A stretch of 64,000 nucleotides of DNA from Bacteroidota bacterium (lineage in GTDB: Bacteria; Bacteroidota; Ignavibacteria; Ignavibacteriales; Ignavibacteriaceae): NCBI GenBank assembly GCA_021824565.1, contig JAKAKL010000110.1, positions 1 to 64,000 on the forward strand, read 5' to 3'. This document shows positions 43,690-53,157 of this stretch, piece by piece (positions within the stretch are counted from its first letter, which is position 1; each line of letters starts with the position of its first letter). A program made the position numbers and the translations under genes. The notes below the pieces were generated by a model. That model saw nothing but the letters and a program-made list of their open reading frames with translations, was not told the DNA's origin and did no database searches.

Positions 43690-45048
43690 CTATTCTTTAT
43701 CAAAAGGAAAATCTTTTATGATGAAAGCGCGCAGGAAGTATACAGCCGCCCCGATTGACATAACCACCACTCCGCCAACGGCAAAGAATGTTCCGGTTGA
43801 AACAAACAATCCGATCCACATTAAAATTGCGATAAGCGCAGGCAAAGGATACAGCCACATTTTAAACGGGAAAAAATCCGCAGGCTTTTTCTTTCTGATT
43901 ATCATAATTCCAATAGCCTGCCCGATGAACTGAACCAGAATTCTCATTGCGAGTATCGCGCTTATTACTTCCTTCAATCTGAAGAGCAGGCTGAAGACAA
44001 ACGCAATCGCGCCGAGCACCAGCAAAGATACATGCGGAAAATTTTTCTTGGGATGAGTTTTCGCAAATACTTTGAAAAATGTTCCGTCAACCGCGGCGGC
44101 ATAAGGAATTCTTGAATAGCCTAGTGTGGCTGAAAATAATGATGAGAACGCAATCCACAAAATTAGAATTGTTGCAACTACGGCGGCTTTCGATCCGTAT
44201 ATCTTCTGAACAAATGAGCTGACAATAAATTCAGACTTCATTGCCTCGCGCCACGGAACTACGCCAAGTATGCTTAACTGCATAGCGAGATAAAGTATTG
44301 CTATGCCAATAATCGAAATGAAAATACTTTTCGGAATATTTTTTTCCGGTTCTTTTAATTCGGAACCGAGGTTGGTAATATTGTAATAACCTAAGTAAGT
44401 ATAAATTGTTTGAACCGTTGCGCTGCCGAGCCCGGCAAAAAATAAAAACGATAAATCGAAAGCGCCTTTAGGAAAATCAAATGCGAGTTTCGGGCTGAAG
44501 TGAGTTGCGCCTCCGAAAATAAGCCATGCAATAGTAGCGATAACTCCTATCCAGAGGAATAAAGAAATTTTTCCGACCGTTGTTATCTTTCTATAAAGAA
44601 GAAGAACTATTGCAATTACCAGAAAACCGGAAACAATTTTTTGTCCTACGACTCCTAGCGGAAATAAAAAAGTAAAGTACTGAGAAAATCCGATTGAGCC
44701 GGAAGCGATAACAAGCGGCGCTTGAAAAATTGTCTGCCAGATTAATAGAAAAGAAAATAATCTTCCCCAGCTTTTAGGTCCGTAAATTTCTTTTAAGAAA
44801 ACGTAGCTGCCTCCGGCGGCAGGCATCGCCGCGCCAAGCTCCGACCAGATTGCGCCGTCAACTAACGCAAGTACTGCGCCGAGAATCCACGCAAGCATGC
44901 ACTGCGGACCGTTCATTTCCTGTATTACAATCGGCAGAACGATGAACGGACCGATGCCGACCATATCGATCATGTTAAGTGCGGTGGCTTCTTTTAATCC
45001 AAGCCCGCGCTCTAGTGTTGGGCTTGCGTCGTTATTTGTTAATTGCAC
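43690..45048 (-). CDS. APC-superfamily amino acid permease
   Basis: The 452-aa protein has about 12 membrane segments and the APC signature near the start (LKEATALNMIDMVGIGPFIVLP, then GGSYVFLKEIYG). It resembles LAT/ApcT-type transporters. The substrate is probably an amino acid or polyamine. It lies 91 bp downstream of a DUF3267 gene and near a second APC permease, with modest similarity between the two. Confidence 0.87.
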   Translation of the reverse strand: MQLTNNDASPTLERGLGLKEATALNMIDMVGIGPFIVLPIVIQEMNGPQCMLAWILGAVLALVDGAIWSELGAAMPAAGGSYVFLKEIYGPKSWGRLFSFLLIWQTIFQAPLVIASGSIGFSQYFTFLFPLGVVGQKIVSGFLVIAIVLLLYRKITTVGKISLFLWIGVIATIAWLIFGGATHFSPKLAFDFPKGAFDLSFLFFAGLGSATVQTIYTYLGYYNITNLGSELKEPEKNIPKSIFISIIGIAILYLAMQLSILGVVPWREAMKSEFIVSSFVQKIYGSKAAVVATILILWIAFSSLFSATLGYSRIPYAAAVDGTFFKVFAKTHPKKNFPHVSLLVLGAIAFVFSLLFRLKEVISAILAMRILVQFIGQAIGIMIIRKKKPADFFPFKMWLYPLPALIAILMWIGLFVSTGTFFAVGGVVVMSIGAAVYFLRAFIIKDFPFDKE

Positions 45049-45139
45049 TTTAATTTCCTGGATAGTTTTAATTCAGTACTAAGCACAGCTCCAAATGGTC
45101 CGGTAACAAAAATAAATGATTAAATCCGCAAAGAGTAAC

Positions 45140-45742
45140 CTAATAATTTATTGAAGCATTCAAACCGTTGTCATTCACATACGTTTCTTCCGGCTTATTA
45201 AGCAGCATCGAGTTGAACCAGATGTCTCCAATACAAGCCGCGGAATGAGCGGCTAAAGGAATTAGAACAACGGATAAATAATAACTTCCGACAAGAAACA
45301 AGGAAACTACTCCGGCAAGAGTAATTAAAACAAACGGACTTAATCCAATCAAATAAAAATATTTTTTCTTAATAAACCAATCCGGCGCACCGACGTAAGC
45401 ATATAAAACTTTATATCCAAAGTCCGGCTTCTCTTTCGTTATCAAGTAGAAAAACAAACCGTGAATCAGTTCATGAATAACGGTGATGACAACCAGAATT
45501 ACAAAAATTAAAATCAGATATTTGTACGGCAAGAATTTAAAAAAGAAATAATACGCCATTTGATCTTGCCGCTCGATGATTCCAAACAGCCACGAGAAAT
45601 AATAAAAGAAAACGTAAAACACCGGAAATAATAAGACGCTGAAAAGATTAACGAGTATCAGAAGTTTTTTATCCTTCTGAAAATCTATAACAACTTTGTT
45701 CTTAAAAATTTTTTCCGAAGTCTTAAATGCTTTCATAATCAT
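45140..45742 (-). CDS. DUF3267 putative zinc metalloprotease
   Basis: The chosen ATG at 45742 gives about 200 aa; the longest frame, from 45796, would begin next to the APC permease stop. The protein has a hydrophobic helical body and an HEXXH-like site in VIHELIHGLFFY (near 98), as in DUF3267 zincins, with about 4-5 membrane segments. Substrate is unknown. It sits between two permease genes. Confidence 0.75.
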   Translation of the reverse strand: MIMKAFKTSEKIFKNKVVIDFQKDKKLLILVNLFSVLLFPVFYVFFYYFSWLFGIIERQDQMAYYFFFKFLPYKYLILIFVILVVITVIHELIHGLFFYLITKEKPDFGYKVLYAYVGAPDWFIKKKYFYLIGLSPFVLITLAGVVSLFLVGSYYLSVVLIPLAAHSAACIGDIWFNSMLLNKPEETYVNDNGLNASINY

Positions 45743-45796
45743 TTTCTTGGAAACATGATTGCATGTTGGCATGAATGCATTATTTAAAACATGCAT

Positions 45797-47302
45797 TCAT
45801 GCATTCATTCCTTCGTTCTCTTTGCGCAGCCTGCTCTTCTTGTAGCCGTAAGAAAAATAAACTACCATTCCGACCAGCAGCCATACGGCAAATCTTATGT
45901 AAGTAATCCACGGCAACCCGAGGATTAAATAAATGCATGAAATAATTCCGAGAATAGGAATAAACGGTACCCACGGTGTCTTAAACGCACGTGGTCTATT
46001 CGGCTCTCTCCTTCGTAGAATAATTATTCCGGCACAGACAAGAATAAACGCAAACAGAGTTCCAATGTTTGTTAGATCAACCATCTCATCAATCGTAGTA
46101 AACATTGCGCAGACACCAACAACCAGTCCGGTTAAAATTGTTGTAACGTGAGGAGTCTTGAATTTAGGATGAACTTTTGCAAAGCTCTGGGGAAGCAGTC
46201 CGTCGCGAGCCATTGAAAAGAAAATTCTCGGCTGACCAAGTTGGAATACAAGCAGCACTGCCGTATGCGCTATTACCGAACCGAAGGCAATTATTCCGAT
46301 AATAAGATTGCTGTACTTTTCAATATTCGCATACTGCATTGCCAAAGTAAGCGGCTCGGCTTGACTTGTTGCAAGCGTATGAACAAGGGCTTTATAAGGA
46401 ATGATTCCTGTAAATACTCCGGCAACCAGAATATAAATTATCGTACATACAATTAACGAACCGATTATTCCTATCGGCATATCACGTTTCGGATTTCGCA
46501 CTTCCTCCGCGACAGTAGAAACAGCATCGAAACCGATGTAAGCAAAGAATACAACCGCAGCGCCCGCTTGAATTCCCGACCAACCGTTTGGCGCAAATGG
46601 CGTCCAGTTTGCAGGCTTTACATAATGAAATCCTATCCAGACAAAAACTCCAAGGACTGCAAGCTTGATTAGAACCATTATCGTATTCAGTCTTGCACTT
46701 TCACGAATTCCGATTACCAAAACAATTGTTATCAAAGCAACAATAGAAAACGCCGGCAGATTGAAAACGATAGGCACTCCGAAGAAATGCGGCGCGTGTT
46801 CAAGTAATCCGGGAATCTTCGCAGCCGTTCGATAATCAATCGACATCCAATCCGGAATTATTATTCCGAATCCGGCGACAAATGTTTTAAAATAATTTGC
46901 CCAGCTTATCGCGACGGCAACGTTGCCTACAGCATATTCAATTATCAAATCCCAGCCGATAATCCATGCGACTAACTCGCCAAGAGTTCCATAAGAATAT
47001 GTGTACGCACTTCCCGAAATCGGAACCATCGAAGCAAACTCGGCATAGCACAACGCGGCAAATCCGCAGGCAATTCCGGTCAGCACAAAAGAAAGCATTA
47101 AGGCTGGTCCGGCACCCGGTCTCATCGCGTCACCGGCAGCCGCAGTTCCGATGGTTGCAAAAATTCCCGCACCGATGATTGCGCCGATGCCGAGCATTAC
47201 AACATCAAACGAGCCGAGAGCCCGCTTTAGCTGATGCTCGGGATTTTCTCCCTCGCCAACTAATGCATCAAGACTTTTTGTTCTGAATAATTGCTTTAAC
47301 AA
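45797..47302 (-). CDS. Cationic amino acid transporter-like APC permease
   Basis: The 501-aa protein has about 12-13 membrane segments and the APC motif LGIGAIIGAGIFATIG (near 38), with SGSAYTYSYGTLGELVAWIIGWDLIIEYAVGNVAVAISW in the usual place, as in YfnA/CAT-type transporters. It imports or exchanges amino acids. It ends next to the DUF3267 frame. Confidence 0.9.
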   Translation of the reverse strand: MLKQLFRTKSLDALVGEGENPEHQLKRALGSFDVVMLGIGAIIGAGIFATIGTAAAGDAMRPGAGPALMLSFVLTGIACGFAALCYAEFASMVPISGSAYTYSYGTLGELVAWIIGWDLIIEYAVGNVAVAISWANYFKTFVAGFGIIIPDWMSIDYRTAAKIPGLLEHAPHFFGVPIVFNLPAFSIVALITIVLVIGIRESARLNTIMVLIKLAVLGVFVWIGFHYVKPANWTPFAPNGWSGIQAGAAVVFFAYIGFDAVSTVAEEVRNPKRDMPIGIIGSLIVCTIIYILVAGVFTGIIPYKALVHTLATSQAEPLTLAMQYANIEKYSNLIIGIIAFGSVIAHTAVLLVFQLGQPRIFFSMARDGLLPQSFAKVHPKFKTPHVTTILTGLVVGVCAMFTTIDEMVDLTNIGTLFAFILVCAGIIILRRREPNRPRAFKTPWVPFIPILGIISCIYLILGLPWITYIRFAVWLLVGMVVYFSYGYKKSRLRKENEGMNA

Positions 47303-47561
47303 TGGATGTTTTCCTTATAAGGTTTGAATTGATGATTTAAATGAAATGACAAAACGGATTTCAAATTTTTTTTCTTACTGCAATAGTTTTTCAAAAAATT
47401 ACTCGCTGACTAAATTTAATATAAAGAATTATTAGCTTAATTTGAAAGGCGAAATTAAAAATTATTATTCTGTATTAAGAATTATAAAATGTATTTTAAT
47501 ACACAATCACAGTTTTTGATTCAATAATATATTTATTCCTGATTTTTAAAAGGTTCTTATT

Positions 47562-48311
47562 TTGATTACTTTCGGCTCAGCTTTACTTCTATTCGGCGTT
47601 GGACTAATAGCCGGCTTTATAAATATTAACGCAGGCGGAGGATCGACTCTAACTTTGCCTGCTTTAATTTTTCTCGGATTAAATTCTTCACTTGCAAATG
47701 GAACTAACCGCATAGGTGTTTTTCTTCAAACATTGACCGGCGTTTATTCTTTTAAGAAAGAAAATTATCATCAATTCGATGTCAGTTTAAAACTTTCTTT
47801 ATTAACGCTGCCCGGTGCAATTGCAGGCGCGTTACTTTCTTTAAGAATTGGAAATGAAGCATTCCATAAAATTCTCGCCGTGGTAATGATTGGAATTATA
47901 ATTTCGATGGTAATTCCTAAATCAAAATTTTCAAATGTTGAAGCTAAAAATAAAAAAATTACTCCTTCAGTTTTTATTGCAATGCTGTTGATAGGCTTTT
48001 ACGGAGGCTTCATACAGGTTGGCGTCGGTTTCCTTCTAATGGCGGTGTTAAATTACTTAATGAAGCTAAACCTTGTACATGTAAACATGCACAAAGTATT
48101 TATCGTTGCTGTTTATACTATACCGGCACTTTTAATTTTCATCTGGCAGGGAGATGTAAATTGGGTCTATGGTATTACGCTTGCCGCTGGAAATTCTTTC
48201 GGAGCATACTGGGCTGCAAAATTTTCTGTACGTGGCGGCGAGACTTGGATAAAAATATTTTTAATTGTTGCGGTACTGATCATGTCCGTTAAGCTTTTCG
48301 GATTTTTTTAA
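47562..48311 (+). CDS. TauE/SafE-family sulfite/anion exporter-like membrane protein
   Basis: The 249-aa protein has about 7-8 membrane segments with the duplicated motif (FININAGGGSTLTLPALIFLGLNSSLANGTNRIG and later GFYGGFIQVGVGFLLMAVLNYLMKLNL). It belongs to the TauE/SafE family of sulfite, sulfoacetate or organosulfur exporters. The start is a TTG with AAAAGG nine bases upstream. The substrate cannot be told. Confidence 0.88.
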   Translation: MITFGSALLLFGVGLIAGFININAGGGSTLTLPALIFLGLNSSLANGTNRIGVFLQTLTGVYSFKKENYHQFDVSLKLSLLTLPGAIAGALLSLRIGNEAFHKILAVVMIGIIISMVIPKSKFSNVEAKNKKITPSVFIAMLLIGFYGGFIQVGVGFLLMAVLNYLMKLNLVHVNMHKVFIVAVYTIPALLIFIWQGDVNWVYGITLAAGNSFGAYWAAKFSVRGGETWIKIFLIVAVLIMSVKLFGFF

Positions 48312-48438
48312 TGAGACTGTCAAAAAGACTGCTCGAACATCTTTTTTAATGACTCCGTAAGATAATTTAAATTGATTTTTTAACCGCTTAGCCGTACTTT
48401 TGTGGCAGATTAAAAGTAAGAAAAATAGACGAGATACT

Positions 48439-49020
48439 TTGGCTGTTAACACATCTTCAACAGATTTAGAGTTAATGAGACGCGTCGCATCGGGCGATTC
48501 AAAGGCTCTGGAGGCTTTGTACAACCGCTATTCACCGGTGCTTTATACAGTTATTAACAAAATCGTTAATGACGAAAAAACCGCAGAAGAAGTTCTCGCA
48601 GATGTTTTTGTAATTATCTGGCAGAAGAGCAAACAGTTCGATTTTAATTCTGCAAATGTTTACACGTGGATTATCACTCTTGCAAGAAATAAAGCGGTAG
48701 ATACTAACAGACGGATAAATATTGAAATCCCGGCAAAGAATTATTCTGATGATTTTGAAAATCAGTTTATAATTCCAAACTTATCTCCGGCAATCGATCC
48801 TCTTGATTTGAAAACTGCGTTAAGCTTGAAAGATAACATTGAGCTTGCTTTGAATAGGCTTACAGACGCGCAGCAATATGTAATTTACCTGGCTTATTAT
48901 GAAGGCTTAACTCAAAAAGAAATTGCCGCCAAGTTGAATATCCCGCTGCCAACCGTTAAATCAAAAGTTAAAATTGCTCTTTCAAACCTGAAAGAAAATT
49001 TAATAAAGGGGGAAGCATAA
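48439..49020 (+). CDS. ECF-type RNA polymerase sigma factor
   Basis: The protein has sigma region 2 (DLELMRRVASGDSKALEALYNRY ... DVFVIIWQKS) and region 4 (LTDAQQYVIYLAYYEGLTQKEIAAKLNIPLPTVKSKV). Of the possible starts, the TTG at 48439 gives a normal N-terminus of about 193 aa, and a further TTG at 48400 would add 13 residues. It overlaps the anti-sigma gene by one base (TAATG), so the two are co-translated. It resembles SigK-like ECF factors paired with an RskA-type anti-sigma. Confidence 0.88.
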   Translation: MAVNTSSTDLELMRRVASGDSKALEALYNRYSPVLYTVINKIVNDEKTAEEVLADVFVIIWQKSKQFDFNSANVYTWIITLARNKAVDTNRRINIEIPAKNYSDDFENQFIIPNLSPAIDPLDLKTALSLKDNIELALNRLTDAQQYVIYLAYYEGLTQKEIAAKLNIPLPTVKSKVKIALSNLKENLIKGEA

Positions 49021-50162
49021 TGCCGGAGCAAAATGAATTTTATGATCTACTTTTTGCATACTCTTTAGGTTGTCTGGACGAAGAAGATTTTCTTAAGCTA
49101 AAAGAATATCTTAAATCAAATGAAGAGTACTGGCAGGAGCTTGGCGAATATCAAAACCTAGTTTCACTTCTACCGTCGATTTTAAACATTGAAACCCCAA
49201 ACCCGGAGGTTAAGGATAATGTTGCTCGCAAGTTGTACAAACTGAAAGGCGAAGTCCCCAAGAAAAAAAATGTAAAAGAAAAACTACAAGTTGAAACAGC
49301 AGAATTAAATAAGGAAAAAGAAGATTCTGAGAATACTATTAATGCTGTGGAAGAAACTTTTTCAGAAAAGCTAAACACAAGAACAGACGGTTTTGAAGTT
49401 GTTACGGCTAAGAAAAAAGTAGAATATTTTAGACCTACTCAGGAAACTCAAATCCGCGGAAGAGACTTTGAAAATATTTCTGACGATGAAGACGAGAAAG
49501 AGAATGTTACTCATGAAGAACAAGAAACTCAAGCTAGCGAGTTAGCTAAAGATGGAAAAAGCCAGGCAGAAGCAGAAAAGAAAAAAACTTATACTCTGCA
49601 TGGAGATTACGGAAGCGACAAAAAAAGTGTAAAAGAAGGCAAGACCTTTTTGAGAAACATTTTGTTAATAATTTTATTAACTGCAGCGGCTGCGGGAATT
49701 TTATTTTTTTACTTTAAGGTTTCTTCGGAAGTAAGGGCTTATAAATCTAAAGTAGAGAGCTTAAATGAACAGGTAAAGGATCTCTCATCTACAACAGCAG
49801 TAAGCAGAGAACTTAGCGAACTGCTACAATCAAAGAATCTGAAAATAATTAATTTGGACGGAACCGATATCAACCACAGCGGCTTCGGAAAACTGATTAT
49901 CAGCCTCGAGAACAGCAGAGGATTTTTGCAGCTCTCGCAAATGCCAGGACTTTCTACTGGAAAGGTTTATCAGCTTTGGCTTAGCATGAATAAAAAATTT
50001 GTTTCAATGGGAACTTTTAGCCCCGTTCACAATGACGAATATTTTCCAGTAACGTTACCTGAAATTACCAACCAGCAAAGTGCAAAGTTTATGGTTTCGG
50101 AAGAACCCTTGACCGGTTCTTTGGAACCTGGGAACAAAATTTTCCTCACAGGCTCATTTTAA
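49020..50162 (+). CDS. RskA-type membrane anti-sigma factor
   Basis: The 380-aa protein has a short helical N-terminal anti-sigma domain (about 1-70) without the HxxxCxxC zinc motif, then a long charged linker (about 80-205). A single membrane helix (about 211-230), a coiled-coil-like segment (about 232-260) and a C-terminal RskA-like domain (about 275-380, GKVYQLWLSMNKKFVSMGTF) follow. It would hold the sigma factor at the membrane until cleavage. The linker is unusually long for the family. Confidence 0.87.
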   Translation: MPEQNEFYDLLFAYSLGCLDEEDFLKLKEYLKSNEEYWQELGEYQNLVSLLPSILNIETPNPEVKDNVARKLYKLKGEVPKKKNVKEKLQVETAELNKEKEDSENTINAVEETFSEKLNTRTDGFEVVTAKKKVEYFRPTQETQIRGRDFENISDDEDEKENVTHEEQETQASELAKDGKSQAEAEKKKTYTLHGDYGSDKKSVKEGKTFLRNILLIILLTAAAAGILFFYFKVSSEVRAYKSKVESLNEQVKDLSSTTAVSRELSELLQSKNLKIINLDGTDINHSGFGKLIISLENSRGFLQLSQMPGLSTGKVYQLWLSMNKKFVSMGTFSPVHNDEYFPVTLPEITNQQSAKFMVSEEPLTGSLEPGNKIFLTGSF

Positions 50163-50171
50163 AAAAATTTT

Positions 50172-50675
50172 CTATTCCTCTCTTTTCAAAAAAAGTAATA
50201 CAAAAAATAAAATTAACACGGCGATCCAGTATTTTTTCATGATATAAAATACCGCATAGAAAAAGCTTAAAAAACTAAGCGAGCCTAAAATAATTGCAAA
50301 CACAAAAGCAAAAATTATAAAGAGAAGAGAAATAAAAAGTATTTTTTTGTCAGACTTATCATCAACATAAAGCATTATGCCACCCGCTCCGAATATAAAA
50401 ATAACGGCAGGCATGATAATTTTGTAAGTATCAAAAAAAACAAACTTGTTTGTAATGAAAAGAAAAACGCCGGCAAGAAAAGTTGCTGTACCTGTAAAAA
50501 GCTCCAATCTTTTCTTTTTACCGAACGAATTATAAAAAACGGCAATGCCGTATATACAAAAAATATAACTTAACAACTCGCTAGCAGATATGTCAACAAT
50601 ATCAAACAACCGCAGTATCAGTACCGCTGCTAAAAACAAGATAACATAAAAAACAAGCGCGCTATTTTTTTTCAA
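50172..50675 (-). CDS. Membrane protein of unknown function
   Basis: The 167-aa protein has about six membrane segments and ends FLKREE. No motif is recognised. It converges with the anti-sigma gene and lies 39 bp downstream of the arginase gene on the same strand. Confidence 0.68.
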   Translation of the reverse strand: MKKNSALVFYVILFLAAVLILRLFDIVDISASELLSYIFCIYGIAVFYNSFGKKKRLELFTGTATFLAGVFLFITNKFVFFDTYKIIMPAVIFIFGAGGIMLYVDDKSDKKILFISLLFIIFAFVFAIILGSLSFLSFFYAVFYIMKKYWIAVLILFFVLLFLKREE

Positions 50676-50714
50676 ACGAATTTTCTTCGGCTTTATTTTA
50701 ATAGAGAATTATTA

Positions 50715-51638
50715 CTACAAAATTCTTTGTCCCATTACAGACGCAATAACATCAGAAGCAAAAATTGCGCTCTCATTTTTATTATCTAGAATCGGGTTAA
50801 TCTCGGTAACTTCAAGCGAAGACATGCAGCCGCACTCTGCAATTGATTCCATAAGCAGATGAGCTTCGCGGTAACTCAATCCGCCGCGAACCGGAGTACC
50901 GACTCCCGGAGCCACAGAAGGATCAACTGCATCAAGGTCGAAGCTGACATGGATGTGATCAACTTTTTCTCTGAACTGTTTCAGCACTCTTGAAATTATT
51001 CTATGAATGCCGAGTTTGTCAACATCTGTCATCGTATAAACTGTCGGATTCATTTTTTTAATATTTAATTTTTCAAGCTGATCGATGCTTCTTAAACCAA
51101 TGAGCGCACAGTTTTCAGGCTTGACTTTGGGAGCGAAGCCGTAAAAATGAGTAAGCTGCGTGTTGCCGAGACCAAGCGCCGCCGCCATTGGCATTCCGTG
51201 AATATTTCCTGATGGAGAAGTTTCATCTGTATTCATGTCGGCATGTGCATCAATCCAGATTACGCCAAGTTTGAGCTTATTCTTTCTGCAGTAAGAAGAA
51301 ATCCCTGCAATACTTCCCAGAGCCATCGAATGGTCGCCGCCGATGCAGATCGGGAATTGCCCTTTCTCCAAAACTTTTTCGACTTTAGACGCGAGGGCTT
51401 TAGACGTTTTTAAAATTTCATTTAGATATTTCAGCTTATGGTTCGTAATTTTTTGTCGCTCCATTATCTGGATATTTATATCGCCGCTGTCAAAAATTTT
51501 ATACCCAAGTCTCTCAAGTTTTTCCCTAAGACCCGCTATGCGTAAAGCGGACGGACCCATGTCAACGCCTCTTCTATCGGCGCCTAAATCCATCGGGAAG
51601 CCGATAATATTTACAATGTTTGAATGTATTTTGCTCAT
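50715..51638 (-). CDS. rocF: Arginase/agmatinase-family enzyme, probably arginase
   Basis: The 307-aa protein has the manganese-site motifs GGDHSMALG, DAHADMN and SFDLDAVDPSVAPGVGTPVRGGLSYREAH. The start GFPMDLGADRRGVDMGPSALR fits arginase more than agmatinase. It would convert arginine to ornithine and urea. No arginine-use genes are adjacent, although amino acid permeases lie 3-8 kb away. Confidence 0.92.
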   Translation of the reverse strand: MSKIHSNIVNIIGFPMDLGADRRGVDMGPSALRIAGLREKLERLGYKIFDSGDINIQIMERQKITNHKLKYLNEILKTSKALASKVEKVLEKGQFPICIGGDHSMALGSIAGISSYCRKNKLKLGVIWIDAHADMNTDETSPSGNIHGMPMAAALGLGNTQLTHFYGFAPKVKPENCALIGLRSIDQLEKLNIKKMNPTVYTMTDVDKLGIHRIISRVLKQFREKVDHIHVSFDLDAVDPSVAPGVGTPVRGGLSYREAHLLMESIAECGCMSSLEVTEINPILDNKNESAIFASDVIASVMGQRIL

Positions 51639-51792
51639 AAAATTTTATTATTGTATTTGTCGGAAGCAAATTAAAAAGTTTAATTATAATACCCAACTTC
51701 GATTGGTTATATATTTGTTAAAACATATTCTTATATTTTGAGCCCAAATATTGTTTATGTAAGTATTGATTTAATTGATTTAGACCACAGAA

Positions 51793-53148
51793 ATGATAGA
51801 CAGTTATTCAAAAGAACCGCTTGTAAGCGTTGGAATATTATCTGAGAAGAAAATCATTTTCGAACTTCACGGCGATTATAAAATTTCCGGGTTCAAACAA
51901 TCTTTTAGCGGAGTTTATTCCGCCGAGGTAGTCAACAGCAAAATAGTCTGCCAGAAAGGAAGTGAAAGAATTGAATTTGCCGGTGAGATATTTTTTGAGC
52001 CGGATGATTTTTATACAGAATCATTTCTACTGAGAGATGTAACAATCGGTGTAAAGTTTCACTGGGAAAGAAAAGAAAAACAAAGATTCAACGGTTCGCT
52101 TAAGCTGGTTGCAGACAATAATAAAGTAACAGTTATAAACATTCTGCCGGTTGAGAATTATCTTGTCAGTGTTATTTCTTCCGAGATGAGCTCAAAAAGT
52201 TCTACGCAGTTATTAAAAGCGCATGCAATAATTTCAAGAAGCTGGCTGTTGGCGCAAATGGGAAAATCAAAGCTCCATGAAATAGGAACCAAAAATTTTC
52301 AGAATCCAAGCATAAGCGAGTATGAAATAATTAAATGGTACGACAGAGGTGATCATAAATTATTTGATGTCTGCGCAGACGACCATTGTCAGCGTTACCA
52401 GGGAATTACAAAAATCTTTTCTGAAGGCGTTCGTCAGGCAGTTAGTCAAACAAACGGCATAGTGCTTACTGCCGGAAATGAAATTTGCGATACCCGTTAT
52501 TCAAAATCATGCGGAGGAATTTCGGAATCTTTCGAGAACGTTTGGGAGCCGGTAAAACACAGCTATCTTACCTCTGTGGTCGATTACAAATTTGAACCGG
52601 AAAATATTAATCTTAATTTTTCTAAGGAGCTGAACGCGCAAAAATGGATTAAGAGCAATCCTTCTTCATACTGTAATACCAGCGATAAAAAAATTCTTTC
52701 GCAAATTCTTTTAGACTATGATCAGGAGACTTCCGATTTCTACCGCTGGAAAGTTGTATATACCCAGAAAGAAATTTCTGAGTTGATAAATAAAAAGAGC
52801 GGAATTGACTTCGGAGAAATTATTGATCTTGTCCCGCTCAGGCGCGGAGCTTCTGCAAGAATAATTATGTTAAAAATAGTCGGGACAAAAAAAACATTAG
52901 TAGTAGGAAAAGAATTAGAAATACGAAGAATACTTTCTACAAGCCATTTATACAGCTCTGCAATTGTAATAGAGAAGCAGGAAATTGCAAATGGAGTTCC
53001 GCAAAAATTTTTAATCTACGGCGCCGGGTGGGGACACGGAGTCGGGCTTTGCCAGATCGGCGCTGCTGTCATGGCGGCTCGCGGTCATATGTTTGACGAA
53101 ATTTTGCTCCATTATTTTAAAAATGCAAAATTGAAAAAAATCTATTAA
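51793..53148 (+). CDS. SpoIID/LytB-domain protein
   Basis: The 451-aa protein has the SpoIID catalytic region (VENYLVSVISSEMSSKSSTQLLKAHAIISRSWLLAQ, near 115-150, with the key Glu in SEM), a middle region and the end motif GWGHGVGLCQIGAAVMAARG (near 415). SpoIID is a lytic transglycosylase that cuts denuded glycan strands of peptidoglycan. No signal peptide is obvious, which is odd for a cell-wall enzyme. It starts an operon with two glycosyltransferases and DUF4922. Confidence 0.88.
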   Translation: MIDSYSKEPLVSVGILSEKKIIFELHGDYKISGFKQSFSGVYSAEVVNSKIVCQKGSERIEFAGEIFFEPDDFYTESFLLRDVTIGVKFHWERKEKQRFNGSLKLVADNNKVTVINILPVENYLVSVISSEMSSKSSTQLLKAHAIISRSWLLAQMGKSKLHEIGTKNFQNPSISEYEIIKWYDRGDHKLFDVCADDHCQRYQGITKIFSEGVRQAVSQTNGIVLTAGNEICDTRYSKSCGGISESFENVWEPVKHSYLTSVVDYKFEPENINLNFSKELNAQKWIKSNPSSYCNTSDKKILSQILLDYDQETSDFYRWKVVYTQKEISELINKKSGIDFGEIIDLVPLRRGASARIIMLKIVGTKKTLVVGKELEIRRILSTSHLYSSAIVIEKQEIANGVPQKFLIYGAGWGHGVGLCQIGAAVMAARGHMFDEILLHYFKNAKLKKIY

Positions 53149-53157
53149 GCTTGATTT

